From Methylococcus capsulatus (GTDB taxonomy: Bacteria; Pseudomonadota; Gammaproteobacteria; Methylococcales; Methylococcaceae): a DNA stretch of 64,000 nucleotides. The notes beneath the pieces are model-generated. The model ran no database searches. It saw only the letters and a list, made by a program, of their open reading frames with translations, and was not told the DNA's origin. Numbering within the stretch: position 1 is the stretch's first letter; each line of letters starts with the position of its first letter. The position numbers and the translations under genes were made by a program. Positions 9,326 through 18,079 of this stretch are shown piece after piece. The stretch is taken from the NCBI RefSeq assembly GCF_036864975.1, contig NZ_CP104311.1, forward strand, positions 2,421,513 through 2,485,512, written 5' to 3'.

Positions 9326-9510
9326 AGCGGCAAGAATTGCTGCGCTATTTGCGGCAGCAAGGCTGCGATCTGCTGCGCGAGGGCGGCCGCCATTCCTGGT
9401 GGTGGAATCCGGCCAACAAACGCCGCTCCGCCATTCCGCGCCATCATGAAATCCCCGAGCTTCTGGCCAACAAGATTTGCCAGGATTTGGGCGTGGAGAA
9501 GGTGAAATGA
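9322..9510 (+). CDS. hicA: HicA-family mRNA interferase toxin
   Basis: 62 residues starting with GTG at 9322, overlapping the hicB stop. It shows the HicA double-stranded-RNA-binding-like fold: KRQELLRYLRQQGCDLLREG, then the conserved active-site histidine in GGRHSWWWNP, and the C-terminal IPRHHEIPELLANKICQDLG. HicA toxins cleave mRNA and are neutralised by HicB. All key residues are present, so the pair looks functional even though the adjacent restriction system is dead. Nothing else in the local operon is intact. Confidence 0.87.
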   Translation: MKRQELLRYLRQQGCDLLREGGRHSWWWNPANKRRSAIPRHHEIPELLANKICQDLGVEKVK

Positions 9511-9855
9511 GCAACGGTCACGGCGGCGCGCCATCCGCTCGCGGACGGGCTTGGTGGCCCCAGGGGGGAACAGGCTGCGCCGCCGTGCCCGAAACAACGG
9601 ACGCCGTGGATTTGTGGACAGCCGGCTGCGCCGATTCCCGCCTAACCGGCAAAGCGCGGTTCCCCATGGACAAGCCGTGGAAAACGCTGCGCGTTTCCCA
9701 CCGCTTGCCCACAGGTCGGCGGCTGCCCACAAGCTCCACAGCGTATCATCAACTACTGGATTCATGATTCGGGAAGATACAAGGGTACAGCACGTTGCCG
9801 TTGGATTCCGCAGAAGATCAGCCGCTCATTTCTTTCAGGATGGGTTGCGGTATGC
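9511..9855. other. Non-coding stretch between hicA and sufT
   Basis: 345 bases with no convincing gene. Its main content is the long imperfect inverted repeat listed separately at 9612-9739. The remaining sequence (about 9740-9855) is slightly AT-richer and lies after the stop codons of both flanking convergent genes; I see no strong terminator in it. Confidence 0.5.
9612..9739. repeat. Imperfect inverted repeat with DnaA-box-like units
   Basis: The core is a hairpin: bases 9664-9687 pair with 9691-9714 at 19 of 24 positions around a 3-base loop (central arms GGAAAACGC and GCGTTTCC). Outside it, the segment TTGTGGACAGCCGGC from 9612 is matched on the other side by the reverse complement of 9723-9737 (TTGTGGGCAGCC...), so the symmetry extends over about 128 bases, with extra bases in the left arm. 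The units TGTGGACAG, ATGGACAAG, TTGCCCACA resemble weak DnaA boxes, but none is a perfect TTATCCACA. Confidence 0.6.
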
Positions 9856-10404
9856 TCAAAGCATCCCGAGCTGCAGCTTCGCGGCTTCGGACATCATGTC
9901 GCGGCCCCAGGGCGGGTCGAACACGACGCTGACTTCGACGGCGGTCACGGCGGGGAGGTTCTTCACCAGGTATTCCACGTCGCTTTGCAGCACGGGTCCC
10001 ATGCCGCAGCCGGGTGCGGTGAGGGTCATGACGATTTCCACCTTGAAGCCGCCGCTGCCGTCCGGGATGACGCGGCAGGCATAGACCAGTCCCAGGTCGA
10101 CGATGTTGACCGGAATCTCTGGGTCGTACACGGTGCGCAGGACTTCCCATACGTTCTTTTCCACCGATTCGGCGTCCGCGTCGGGGCTGATGCCGGGCAT
10201 GACGGGTGGTTCCTTGCCCAGCGCGTCGGCATCGGCGCCGGCGATCCGAGCCATGTAGCCGCGCTCGGTGGTGACCGTAAAGTTGCCGCCCAGGGACTGG
10301 AACAGGCTGACGACCTGGCCTTGCGGCAGCACACAAGGGGTGCCGTCGGGAATCTGGACCGCATTGACATCCCGCCGCAGGACGATGTCTTCACGTCCGT
10401 ACAT
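9856..10404 (-). CDS. sufT: Iron-sulfur cluster assembly protein SufT
   Basis: 182 residues starting at the ATG at 10404, which has a strong ribosome site (gaggagg) and gives MYGREDIVLRRDVNAV. The C-terminal half is a DUF59/MIP18 domain with the DPEIPVNIVDLGLVYAC motif and the loop CGMGPVL whose cysteine is conserved in the family. The N-terminal extension of about 80 residues is typical of SufT. It acts in maturation of Fe-S proteins. Its start overlaps the end of the SDR gene by 14 bases, so it is likely co-transcribed with ubiG and the SDR gene. Confidence 0.85.
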   Translation of the reverse strand: MYGREDIVLRRDVNAVQIPDGTPCVLPQGQVVSLFQSLGGNFTVTTERGYMARIAGADADALGKEPPVMPGISPDADAESVEKNVWEVLRTVYDPEIPVNIVDLGLVYACRVIPDGSGGFKVEIVMTLTAPGCGMGPVLQSDVEYLVKNLPAVTAVEVSVVFDPPWGRDMMSEAAKLQLGML

Positions 10405-11158
10405 GCTGAATTTCCTCCTCGATGGCGGATGGGGTGACCGCAGCGGCAATCCGTTCGCCGTTGGCGTAGGGGCTGTCGCTGCGCATCAGGTCGACGAAAC
10501 AAGGGGCAAGCGCCGCCGGTTCCAGGGCGGTTTCGGCGGGAAAGGCCTTGCGCCGCAGGCGGGTGCGGATCGCGCCGGGAGTCAACAGGTTGACCCTGAG
10601 CGTGCCGGCGCCGTCGTATTCATCCGCGAGAACCCGGGCGAAGGCTTCCAGCCCGGCCTTGGCGACGGCATAAGGTCCCCAATAGCTGCGCGGCCGCTCG
10701 GCTTCGCTGTCACTGACGAAGACCACGGCGGCGGCTTCCGAGCGCGTCAGCAGGGGCAACAGGGTCCGGGTCAGGCGGAACGCCCCGGTCAGGTTGACGT
10801 CGAGCGTATCGCGCCACTGGGCGTCGCCGACGTCGCGCAAAGGGCTCAGATAATCCATGTGCGCAGCGCAATGGATCAGCCCATGCAACGCCCCGAGTCG
10901 GGATTCGATCGAGCCGGCGATGGCCGACAATTCTTCGGGCGTGGCGGTGGCCAGGTCCAGCGGCGCCAGGAGCGGTTCGGGGCCACCCTGCCGGACGATG
11001 CGGTCGTAGGTGGCTTCCAGTCGGGCGAGGGTACGGCCCAGCAGGATCACCGTCGCGCCGGCGCCGGCGCAGGCTTCGGCGGCGACGGCGCCGAGATCGC
11101 CCCCGGCGCCGGTGATCACGACGGTGCGGCTTTGGAGTGCAGGGTTGGCAGCGCTCAT
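10391..11158 (-). CDS. Short-chain dehydrogenase/reductase, YciK-like
   Basis: 255-residue Rossmann oxidoreductase. The nucleotide-binding glycine motif TGAGGDLG lies near residue 16, the VNLTGAFRLTRTLLPLL helix is the usual dimer segment, and the catalytic YxxxK is present (PYAVAKAG). The serine of the triad is likely in VVFVSDSEAERP. It resembles YciK-type SDRs of unknown substrate, which often sit beside ubiG in proteobacteria. The four-base overlap with ubiG (11155-11158) supports an operon. Confidence 0.85.
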   Translation of the reverse strand: MSAANPALQSRTVVITGAGGDLGAVAAEACAGAGATVILLGRTLARLEATYDRIVRQGGPEPLLAPLDLATATPEELSAIAGSIESRLGALHGLIHCAAHMDYLSPLRDVGDAQWRDTLDVNLTGAFRLTRTLLPLLTRSEAAAVVFVSDSEAERPRSYWGPYAVAKAGLEAFARVLADEYDGAGTLRVNLLTPGAIRTRLRRKAFPAETALEPAALAPCFVDLMRSDSPYANGERIAAAVTPSAIEEEIQHVRT

Positions 11159-11868
11159 CCGGCAGCGGCGGGTTTGCGGAACGCGGCCAGGTAATTGACG
11201 CCGAGTTCGGAAGTCAGGTGGAACTGACCGGTGATGGGGTTGTATCCGATGCCTTCCATGCCGGCGAGGTCCAGGCCGCAGTCGCGCGCCCAGCGGCTCA
11301 GCTCGGAGGGACGGATGAAGCTGCTGAAGTCATGGGTGCCGCGGGGGATCATGCGCAGCAGGTACTCTGCGCCGACGATGGCCAGGAGATAGGCCTTGAG
11401 GGTGCGGTTCAGGGTGGAAAAGAACACGGTCCCGCCGGGTTTGGCCAACCTTGCGCAGGCGGCGACCACCGACGCAGGATCCGGCACATGCTCCAACATT
11501 TCCATACATGTCACCACGTCGAATTCACCGGGCTGCGAGTCTGCCAGCGCTTCGGCGCTGATTTGCCGGTAGGCCACGGTCAGGCCGGATTCGCGGCCGT
11601 GCTCCTCCGCGGTGCTCAGCAAGTCTTCGCTGAGGTCGATTCCCAAGGCATCCGCGCCGGCCTTGGCCAGGGCTTCGGTGAGGATGCCGCCGCCGCACCC
11701 CACATCGACCGCCTTGCGGCCGGCAAGCGATGCGTGGGCCTGGATGAATTGCATCCTCAGGGGATTGACGGCGTGCAAGGTCTTCAGTTCGCCGTCCGGG
11801 TCCCACCAGCGGTGGGCGTGAGAGCCGAATTTTTCGATTTCGCCGATGTGGACGTTGTCGGTTGTCAT
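11155..11868 (-). CDS. ubiG: Ubiquinone biosynthesis O-methyltransferase UbiG
   Basis: 237 residues. The SAM-binding motif VDVGCGGGILTEALA is near residue 56, and the N-terminal HIGEIEKFGSHAHRWWDPDG is diagnostic of UbiG. It methylates both O-methylation sites in ubiquinone synthesis. It is followed by the overlapping SDR gene and preceded, 13 bases away, by the deaminase gene; this order (deaminase, ubiG, SDR) is common in gammaproteobacteria and suggests a metabolic unit for recycling SAM by-products. Confidence 0.93.
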   Translation of the reverse strand: MTTDNVHIGEIEKFGSHAHRWWDPDGELKTLHAVNPLRMQFIQAHASLAGRKAVDVGCGGGILTEALAKAGADALGIDLSEDLLSTAEEHGRESGLTVAYRQISAEALADSQPGEFDVVTCMEMLEHVPDPASVVAACARLAKPGGTVFFSTLNRTLKAYLLAIVGAEYLLRMIPRGTHDFSSFIRPSELSRWARDCGLDLAGMEGIGYNPITGQFHLTSELGVNYLAAFRKPAAAG

Positions 11869-11881
11869 GGGTCTCGACCGG

Positions 11882-13198
11882 TCAGGAATGATGGATCAGT
11901 TTATCGCGCCAGATCAGCGTCTTCTCGCGGATTCCCGTGGCGTCCAGCGTCAGCAGCTCGCGCTTTTTCAGCAGTTGACGCCCCGCCACCCAGACGTCGG
12001 TGACCTGCTGGCGGCCGGCGGCATAGACCAAGTCGGAAATCGGATTGTAGATGGGCAGAGACTCGATGTGCTCCAGGCCGATGGCGACCACGTCGGCGGC
12101 TTTGCCGATCGTCAGCGAGCCGGTTTCTGCCGCCAATCCTAAGGCCGCCGCGCCGTTCAGCGTCGCCATCCGCAGCGCCTGGTGGGCGGGGAGGGCAGCG
12201 GCGTCGTTCGCCACCGCCTTGGCCAGCAGTGCCGCGGTGCGGGTTTCACCGAGCAGGTCCAGGTCGTTGTTGCTGGCCGCCCCATCGGTGCCCAGGGCGA
12301 CGTTGACGCCGGCCGCCAGCAGCTTGGCGGCGGGGCAGAAGCCGCTGGCCAGTTTCAGATTGGATTCGGGGCAGTGCACCACGCTGGCGCCGGCTTCGGC
12401 CAGGCGCGCAATCTCGCCGTCTTCCACTTGAGTCATATGGACGCCGATCAGATGTGGCCCGACCAGGCCGAGCTGGTCCAGCCGTTTGAGGGGGCGCATG
12501 CCGTACTGCTGTCCGCTCCGGTGGATTTCCTCGGCGCTCTCGTGGAGATGGATGTGGACCGGGCAGTCCAGTTCCTCCGACCAGGTACGGATCCGCGCCA
12601 GCGGTTCGTCACTCACGGTGTACGGGGCGTGCGGTGCGAACACCGTGGTGATCAGCGGTTCATGGCGGTAGTCGTCGCGCAGGGCCAATCCCTTGCGGAG
12701 ATATTCGTCCGCGTCGGTGGCCCAGGCGGTGGGGAAGTCCACCACGATCATGCCAACCACCGCCCGCATGCCGGCGCGCGCCGCTTCACGCGCCACCACC
12801 TCGGGGAAGAAGTACATGTCGTTGAAGCAAGTGACACCTCCCCGGATCATCTCCGCCATGGCCAGCTGTACGCCGTCGCGGACGAAGGCTTCTCCGATCC
12901 ATTTTTGCTCCAGCGGCCAGATGTGTTTCTGCAGCCATTGCATCAGCGGCAGGTCATCGGCGACGCCGCGCAGCAGCGTCATGGCGGCATGGGTGTGGGC
13001 ATTGACCAGGCCGGGGATCAGGGCGTGATGCTCCAGCCGTTCGATCCGCCGCGGCTGGTATTTGACCAGCGCTTCGGCGGTGGGGAGGAGGTCGGCGATG
13101 CGGCCGCGGTCGATGGCCAGGGCATGGTGCTCGAGCGTCACCCCGTCGGGCTCGACCGGGATGATCCAGCGCGCGGTGATCAGAGTGTCGATAATCAT
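11882..13198 (-). CDS. mtaD: 5-methylthioadenosine / S-adenosylhomocysteine deaminase (amidohydrolase)
   Basis: 438 residues from the ATG at 13198 (MIIDTLITARWIIP). Metal-dependent TRZ/ATZ-family amidohydrolase: metal-binding NAHTHAAM at residues 66-73, HIHLHESAEEI in the middle, HCPESNLKLASG and the late GTDGAASNNDLDLL motif carrying the catalytic aspartate. It deaminates methylthioadenosine or S-adenosylhomocysteine, by-products of SAM use. The neighbour ubiG makes S-adenosylhomocysteine, which fits. Exact substrate preference cannot be read from the sequence. Start chosen because upstream sequence in frame looks non-coding. Confidence 0.87.
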   Translation of the reverse strand: MIIDTLITARWIIPVEPDGVTLEHHALAIDRGRIADLLPTAEALVKYQPRRIERLEHHALIPGLVNAHTHAAMTLLRGVADDLPLMQWLQKHIWPLEQKWIGEAFVRDGVQLAMAEMIRGGVTCFNDMYFFPEVVAREAARAGMRAVVGMIVVDFPTAWATDADEYLRKGLALRDDYRHEPLITTVFAPHAPYTVSDEPLARIRTWSEELDCPVHIHLHESAEEIHRSGQQYGMRPLKRLDQLGLVGPHLIGVHMTQVEDGEIARLAEAGASVVHCPESNLKLASGFCPAAKLLAAGVNVALGTDGAASNNDLDLLGETRTAALLAKAVANDAAALPAHQALRMATLNGAAALGLAAETGSLTIGKAADVVAIGLEHIESLPIYNPISDLVYAAGRQQVTDVWVAGRQLLKKRELLTLDATGIREKTLIWRDKLIHHS

Positions 13199-13336
13199 CA
13201 AATAATTCTGACCATTTCGCTTGGCTTTGTCACGTCGTATTCCCGGCGGAAGATGACTCCGGCGGTTCGGAGGGCAAGCGTAAATGTTTCGCAGGACGCT
13301 AGAATAAAGGGATTTTTTCGGTTTGACGGTTTTTCC

Positions 13337-14512
13337 ATGATGAGCAATCCCGTGAGCGGGCGGATGCGCGCGGTCCAGGCACCGATCATTCCGGTCATCG
13401 CCGCGATGATCCGCGAGCACCCCGGCGGCATTTCGATGGGGCAGGGCGTGGCCTGGTACGGGCCACCGCGGCGGGCGTTGGAGCGGATGCGGGAATTCGG
13501 CGAGCGGCCGGACCAGCACCGCTACGGCCCGGTGGAAGGGCTGCCGGAGTTGCGGGCGCTGATGGCCGAAAAACTCGAACGGGAGAACGGCATTTCCCTC
13601 GTCGGCCGGTCGGTGCTGGTGACGGCGGGCGCCAACATGGGATTTCTGAATGCGCTGTTTGCCATCGCCGATGCGGGTGATGAGATCATCCTGCCGAGTC
13701 CTTATTATTTCAACCAGGAAATGGCAGTCCGCATGCTGGGGTGCACGCCGGTCCCGGCACCAACCGACGACCGGTTCCAACTCGATCTGGACTGCCTGGA
13801 ACGTGCCATCACGCCGCGTACCCGGGCCATCGTCACGATATCACCCAACAATCCGTCCGGTGCGGTCTATCCGGAAGCCGACTTGGCGGCGGTCAATGCG
13901 CTGTGCCGCGCGCGGGGGCTGTTCCACATCACCGACGAAACCTACGAGTGCTTCGTCTACGAAGGTGCGCGCCATTTCTCGCCGGCTTCCCTGCCCAATT
14001 CCGTTGCTCATACGATTTCCCTGTATTCTCTGTCGAAGGCCTACGGCTTCGCCGGCTGGCGCATCGGCTACATGCTCATCCCAAAAATGCTGGAGCCGGC
14101 CGTGCTCAAGGTACAGGACACCAACCTGATCTGCGCGCCCCTGGTTTGCCAGCACGCGGCGGTCGGAGCGATGGAAACCGGCTCGGCCTACTGTCGGGAA
14201 AAGCTGGCGACGACTGCGCGGGTGCGGCGCATCGTACTCGATGCGTTGTCTGGTCTGGGGGAGCGTTGCCATGTGGCGGACGCCCAAGGCGCGTTCTATG
14301 TCCTCATCCGTGTGGAAGGGGGCGGCGATGCCTTGACCCTGGCTGAACGGCTGATCCGCGAATTCGGCGTGGCGGTGATCCCCGGCACCGCCTTTGGCCT
14401 CGACGGCGGCTGTTACCTGCGGATCGCCTATGGCGCGCTCGGACCCACGACCGCGGAGGAAGGCATAGGCCGCCTGGTGCACGGCCTGCGGACGATTCTG
14501 GACAGCCGATAA
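13337..14512 (+). CDS. Pyridoxal-phosphate aminotransferase, class I/II
   Basis: 391 residues from the ATG at 13337 (the next codon is also ATG). Fold-type I aminotransferase: NNPSGAVYPEADL and ITDETYECFVYEG hold the cofactor-contacting Asn and Asp/Tyr, and SLYSLSKAYGFAGWRIGY holds the Schiff-base lysine. The arginine for the substrate carboxylate is in the C-terminal YLRIAYG. It is divergent from the deaminase gene, with 138 bases between the starts. The amino acid substrate is not clear; related proteins are annotated as aspartate- or alanine-type transferases. Confidence 0.85.
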   Translation: MMSNPVSGRMRAVQAPIIPVIAAMIREHPGGISMGQGVAWYGPPRRALERMREFGERPDQHRYGPVEGLPELRALMAEKLERENGISLVGRSVLVTAGANMGFLNALFAIADAGDEIILPSPYYFNQEMAVRMLGCTPVPAPTDDRFQLDLDCLERAITPRTRAIVTISPNNPSGAVYPEADLAAVNALCRARGLFHITDETYECFVYEGARHFSPASLPNSVAHTISLYSLSKAYGFAGWRIGYMLIPKMLEPAVLKVQDTNLICAPLVCQHAAVGAMETGSAYCREKLATTARVRRIVLDALSGLGERCHVADAQGAFYVLIRVEGGGDALTLAERLIREFGVAVIPGTAFGLDGGCYLRIAYGALGPTTAEEGIGRLVHGLRTILDSR

Positions 14513-14536
14513 GAACACATAAGAAACCTAATCACG

Positions 14537-15601
14537 ATGACCTCTTCCCACTTTTTGACGATTATCAAACCGGCCGGCCTGGCGGTGTTGCTGCTCCTCG
14601 CGGCGGGCTTTTGGGTGCTGCATGGTTTCATCATGCCCATCGCCTGGGCTGCCGTGCTGGCTTTTGCCGTCTGGCCCTGGTACGAGCATTTGTACCAGAG
14701 GGCGCCTCGTTGGATGCGCAAGGGTTGGCTGCCGCTGGGCATGACCGTGCTGATGATGGTGTTGCTGATGGTTCCCGCGACCTTCGGCGTCGTGGTGCTC
14801 GGCCATGAGGTGCAGATGCTCCACCGCCTGCTGATCAAGGTGCAGAGTTCCGGCATCGGTGCGCCGGAGTGGCTGATTCAGTTGCCCTGGGTCGGCGGCT
14901 GGATAGAGGAAACCTGGAGCGAGACTTTCGGTAACCCGGAAACGATCAAGAATGCGCTCAACGCGATGGGGATGGGTACGGTGTTCACCTACACCCGTGA
15001 TCTGGCGGCGCAGGTGTTGCACCGCTTCATGTCCGGCTTCATCACGCTGCTCGCGCTGTTTTTCATATTCCGCGACGGACACGGGCTGGGGCGGCAGATC
15101 CTCGACCGTTCCGTGAGGCTGTTCGGTTCCGCCGGTGCCCGCTATGCACGGCACGCCGTCACCGCGGTGCGGGGCACGGTCAACGGGATGCTGTTGGTCG
15201 GGATCGGCAAGGGAGTCGTGCTGGGCCTCGGCTACTGGGCGGCCGGTCTGAGCCAGCCGGTCCTGCTCGGCACCCTGACGGCAGTCATTGCGTTGGTGCC
15301 GTTCGCCGCCAAGCTCGTGTTTGGCGCCGCTTCGATCTATCTGATCGTGCAAGGGCATGTGATGGCAGGCATCGCACTGGCCGTCTACGGCTTCATCGTT
15401 ACCCTCATCGCGGACAACTACGTGCGCCCGGCCCTGATCGGCGGTGCCGCCAACATTCCTTTCCTGCCCACCCTGCTGGGCATTTTCGGTGGCGTCGAGG
15501 CGATGGGGTTCGTCGGCTTGTTCATCGGACCCACCGTAATGGCCGTGCTCATTTCGCTGTGGCGCGACTGGAACGACGAGATGCGCCTGCCCCCGGCCTG
15601 A
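14537..15601 (+). CDS. AI-2E family transporter (YdiK/PerM type)
   Basis: 354-residue integral membrane protein with two helices at the N-terminus, a central soluble stretch (about residues 90-150) and a group of C-terminal helices ending with LLGIFGGVEAMGFVGLFIGPTVMAV, the conserved glycine-rich segment of the AI-2E exporter family. Members have been assigned transport of very different solutes, so the substrate should be left open. It starts 24 bases after the aminotransferase. Confidence 0.85.
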   Translation: MTSSHFLTIIKPAGLAVLLLLAAGFWVLHGFIMPIAWAAVLAFAVWPWYEHLYQRAPRWMRKGWLPLGMTVLMMVLLMVPATFGVVVLGHEVQMLHRLLIKVQSSGIGAPEWLIQLPWVGGWIEETWSETFGNPETIKNALNAMGMGTVFTYTRDLAAQVLHRFMSGFITLLALFFIFRDGHGLGRQILDRSVRLFGSAGARYARHAVTAVRGTVNGMLLVGIGKGVVLGLGYWAAGLSQPVLLGTLTAVIALVPFAAKLVFGAASIYLIVQGHVMAGIALAVYGFIVTLIADNYVRPALIGGAANIPFLPTLLGIFGGVEAMGFVGLFIGPTVMAVLISLWRDWNDEMRLPPA

Positions 15602-15621
15602 TTGCGAAGAGTGTTCCGGAC

Positions 15622-16437
15622 TTGACTGGCAACGACCATCCCATCGGCGTGTTCGATTCGGGTGTGGGCGGACTCTCCGTGCTGCGGGAGATACGCGCCG
15701 CGCTTCCCTGCGAGAACCTGCTGTATGTCGCTGATTCGGGCCATTTGCCCTATGGCAGCAAGCCCGCGGCATACATCGAACGGCGGGCGCTGGCGGTCGG
15801 ACGGTTTCTGCTCGGCCGCGGCGCGAAAGCCATCGTCGTGGCCTGCAACACCGCGACGGCGGCGGCCATCGCGGTGTTGCGCGCGGAGTTCAGCGTCCCG
15901 GTCATCGGCATGGAGCCGGGCATCAAGCCCGCCGTTGCGTTGTCGAAATCGCGCGTCGTCGGTGTGCTGGCGACCGAGGGTACATTGAACAGCGCCAGGT
16001 TCCGCGAACTGGTCGGCCGTACCGGCCAAAGGGTGGAAGTGATCGCGCAGGCGTGCCCCGGCTGGGTGGAGCAGGTGGAGCGGGGAGAACTGACGAGTCC
16101 GGCGACGCGCGACCTCGTCCGCCGTTACACCGGGCCGGCGCTGGAACGCGGTGCCGATACCCTGGTGCTGGGCTGTACCCACTATCCTTTCCTGGCCGGT
16201 CTGATCGCCGAGATTGCTGGGCCCGAGGTGTGCATCGTCGAAACCGGTTCTGCGGTGGCGCGCCAGCTCCGGCGCCGTCTCGAAGCCGAGGGGCTGCTCA
16301 CGCGGCGGACGTCGCCGGGTGCCGAAGCGTTCTGGAGCAGCGGTCCGGAGGAGGTAACGAGCCATGCCGTGGCGGTATTATGGCCAGGCTCACAGGGGGT
16401 GCAGCCGTTGCCGGCCGGTTTCGCCGCGGGGGGATAG
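15622..16437 (+). CDS. murI: Glutamate racemase
   Basis: 271 residues if translation begins at TTG 15622; the conserved GVFDSGVGGLSVLR follows at residue 9. An upstream ATG at 15559 inside the previous gene would add 21 residues unlike the family. Both catalytic cysteines are seen, in VACNTAT (about residue 75) and LGCTHYPF (about residue 187). It makes D-glutamate for peptidoglycan in the cytoplasm. It lies close behind the AI-2E gene, and the overall length is normal for MurI. Confidence 0.9.
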   Translation: MTGNDHPIGVFDSGVGGLSVLREIRAALPCENLLYVADSGHLPYGSKPAAYIERRALAVGRFLLGRGAKAIVVACNTATAAAIAVLRAEFSVPVIGMEPGIKPAVALSKSRVVGVLATEGTLNSARFRELVGRTGQRVEVIAQACPGWVEQVERGELTSPATRDLVRRYTGPALERGADTLVLGCTHYPFLAGLIAEIAGPEVCIVETGSAVARQLRRRLEAEGLLTRRTSPGAEAFWSSGPEEVTSHAVAVLWPGSQGVQPLPAGFAAGG

Positions 16438-16463
16438 AGCGTTTTGCGCCAGGTCGCGACACA

Positions 16464-17918
16464 TTACCGAGGGCGGTTTGCCGGTGCAGGTCCGGGGCGC
16501 TTCGAGCAGGTTGCTTCCTCAGCCGGCGGTGCGGCCCGGCCGGGGCTTCGATTGCACTGGCGCGGCCCGGCCTTGTCCTTTGCCGATGCCGCGGCCTGAG
16601 CCTGCAGCCATCCGTTGATCCGGTCCAGGTCCTCGCGCTGCATCACGCTGGCGGCTTCCTTGAGCGCGACACTGTTGATGATGTAGTCGCGCAGAGCCAG
16701 GGCGAAGTCGCGTTTGTTCTGGTAATACTGGCGCTGTACGAACAGCACGTCCGTCATGGTCCGGGTGCCGACCTCCATGCCGGAGATGGCGGCCTCCAGC
16801 GCGCTTTCGGACGACTTGATCGCGGTTTTGAAGGCTTGGGCCTGGCCAATGGCGGAACGGATGGCCCGATAGGCGTTCTTCACTTTGGTGCGGACGGCGC
16901 GGCGTTCCTGGTCCAGCTGCTGGATGGCGGCTTCGAAACCGAAGCGCGCCTGCCGGACCCGGGAATTCACTCCGCCGCCCGCGAACAGCGGCACGTTGAT
17001 CTGCATGCCCACGTCCTGCTGCTGGTAGCGATTGGGGCGGGGCGGCCGGTCGTTGTCGTAGAACTGAGTATCGGCGATCAGGTTGATCGAGGGATAGTGC
17101 CCGGCGAACTGCACCTCGATTTCCTGTTTGGCTCGGTCGGCCCGGTTGGTCGCGGCGATGATGGTCAGCGCATTCTGCTGGGCGGTGTCGTTCCAGCGCT
17201 CGATGTCGTCCGGCATTGGATCTTCCAACGGCACTTCGAGCTTCAGGGGTTCCAGGTCGCCGGGATCGTCACCCACGATCTGACGCAGATACTCCCGGGC
17301 GTTGTTCAGCTCGTTCTCGGCGATGATGACGCCTGCCCGCGCCCTGTCTGCTGCGGCCTGCGCTTCGTTCACATCGGTCACCGCTGACAGGCCAACCTCG
17401 AAGCGGGCATTGGCTTGCTCCAGCTCCCGGTTGATCGACTCCAGTTCGGCTCTGGCGAAGTCCAGCGAGGCTTCCTTGTACAGCACCTCGAAATAGGTCT
17501 GGGTCACCCGCAGCATCACGTTCTGCAGTTCCGCCGCGTAGAGGGCCTCGGCTTCGGCCACCGCATTGTCGGCCTGGGCCAGCCGCACCCACAAGTCGTG
17601 CTGGTAGATCGGCTGCACCAGCTGCACGATGCCGGTCGCCAGCCAGAAACCGACGTTCTTTTTGGCATTGAACGCCAGGATGGGCGAGTCACCGGTCTGG
17701 ACTATCTGGCGGGTCAGGCCGGTGCTGGCCGATACCGTCGGCAGCAGCCGGGCCACGGCCTGCGGTTTGTTCTCGAGCGCCGCGTCGCGCTGGGCCTGGG
17801 CGGCATGCAGACGGGGATCGTATTGCAGCGCGAGATCGAATACGCCGAGCAGATCGACGGCAGGAGCGGGCGGAGCGGACAATGACAGAAACAAAGCGGC
17901 AAACGCGGGCTTATTCAT
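16464..17918 (-). CDS. tolC: TolC-family outer-membrane efflux protein
   Basis: 484 residues with a cleavable signal (MNKPAFAALFLSLSAPPAPA) and the two tandem outer-membrane-efflux repeats. The first begins at VFDLALQYDPRLHAAQAQRD; the coiled-coil segments include ARFEVGLSAVTDVNEAQAAAD and GMEVGTRTMTDVLFVQRQYYQNK, the standard TolC repeat signatures. It forms the trimeric outer-membrane duct of type I secretion or RND/MFS pumps. Odd: the last 45 or so residues are a basic, Ala/Pro/Arg-rich tail with two cysteines, not typical of TolC. No partner pump lies beside it. Confidence 0.9.
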   Translation of the reverse strand: MNKPAFAALFLSLSAPPAPAVDLLGVFDLALQYDPRLHAAQAQRDAALENKPQAVARLLPTVSASTGLTRQIVQTGDSPILAFNAKKNVGFWLATGIVQLVQPIYQHDLWVRLAQADNAVAEAEALYAAELQNVMLRVTQTYFEVLYKEASLDFARAELESINRELEQANARFEVGLSAVTDVNEAQAAADRARAGVIIAENELNNAREYLRQIVGDDPGDLEPLKLEVPLEDPMPDDIERWNDTAQQNALTIIAATNRADRAKQEIEVQFAGHYPSINLIADTQFYDNDRPPRPNRYQQQDVGMQINVPLFAGGGVNSRVRQARFGFEAAIQQLDQERRAVRTKVKNAYRAIRSAIGQAQAFKTAIKSSESALEAAISGMEVGTRTMTDVLFVQRQYYQNKRDFALALRDYIINSVALKEAASVMQREDLDRINGWLQAQAAASAKDKAGPRQCNRSPGRAAPPAEEATCSKRPGPAPANRPR

Positions 17919-18079
17919 GCAGCGTGAGCGAAGGAGATGGGAATGCGCGGCCAGTGACCGGGCGGTCTGGCTGTCGGGCCGCTACGACCTGCGTGTAATT
18001 TAGCGATTATCTATCATCTCGCCGCCTCATGGTGTGTTCCTTACAAATCCCATAGAATTCCACCCTCCCCGGTCTTGGG

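Noticed and set aside
9612-9739. Replication origin
   Set aside because: The DnaA-like words are degenerate, there is no AT-rich unwinding element, and dnaA/dnaN/gyrB are not adjacent. Kept only as an inverted repeat.
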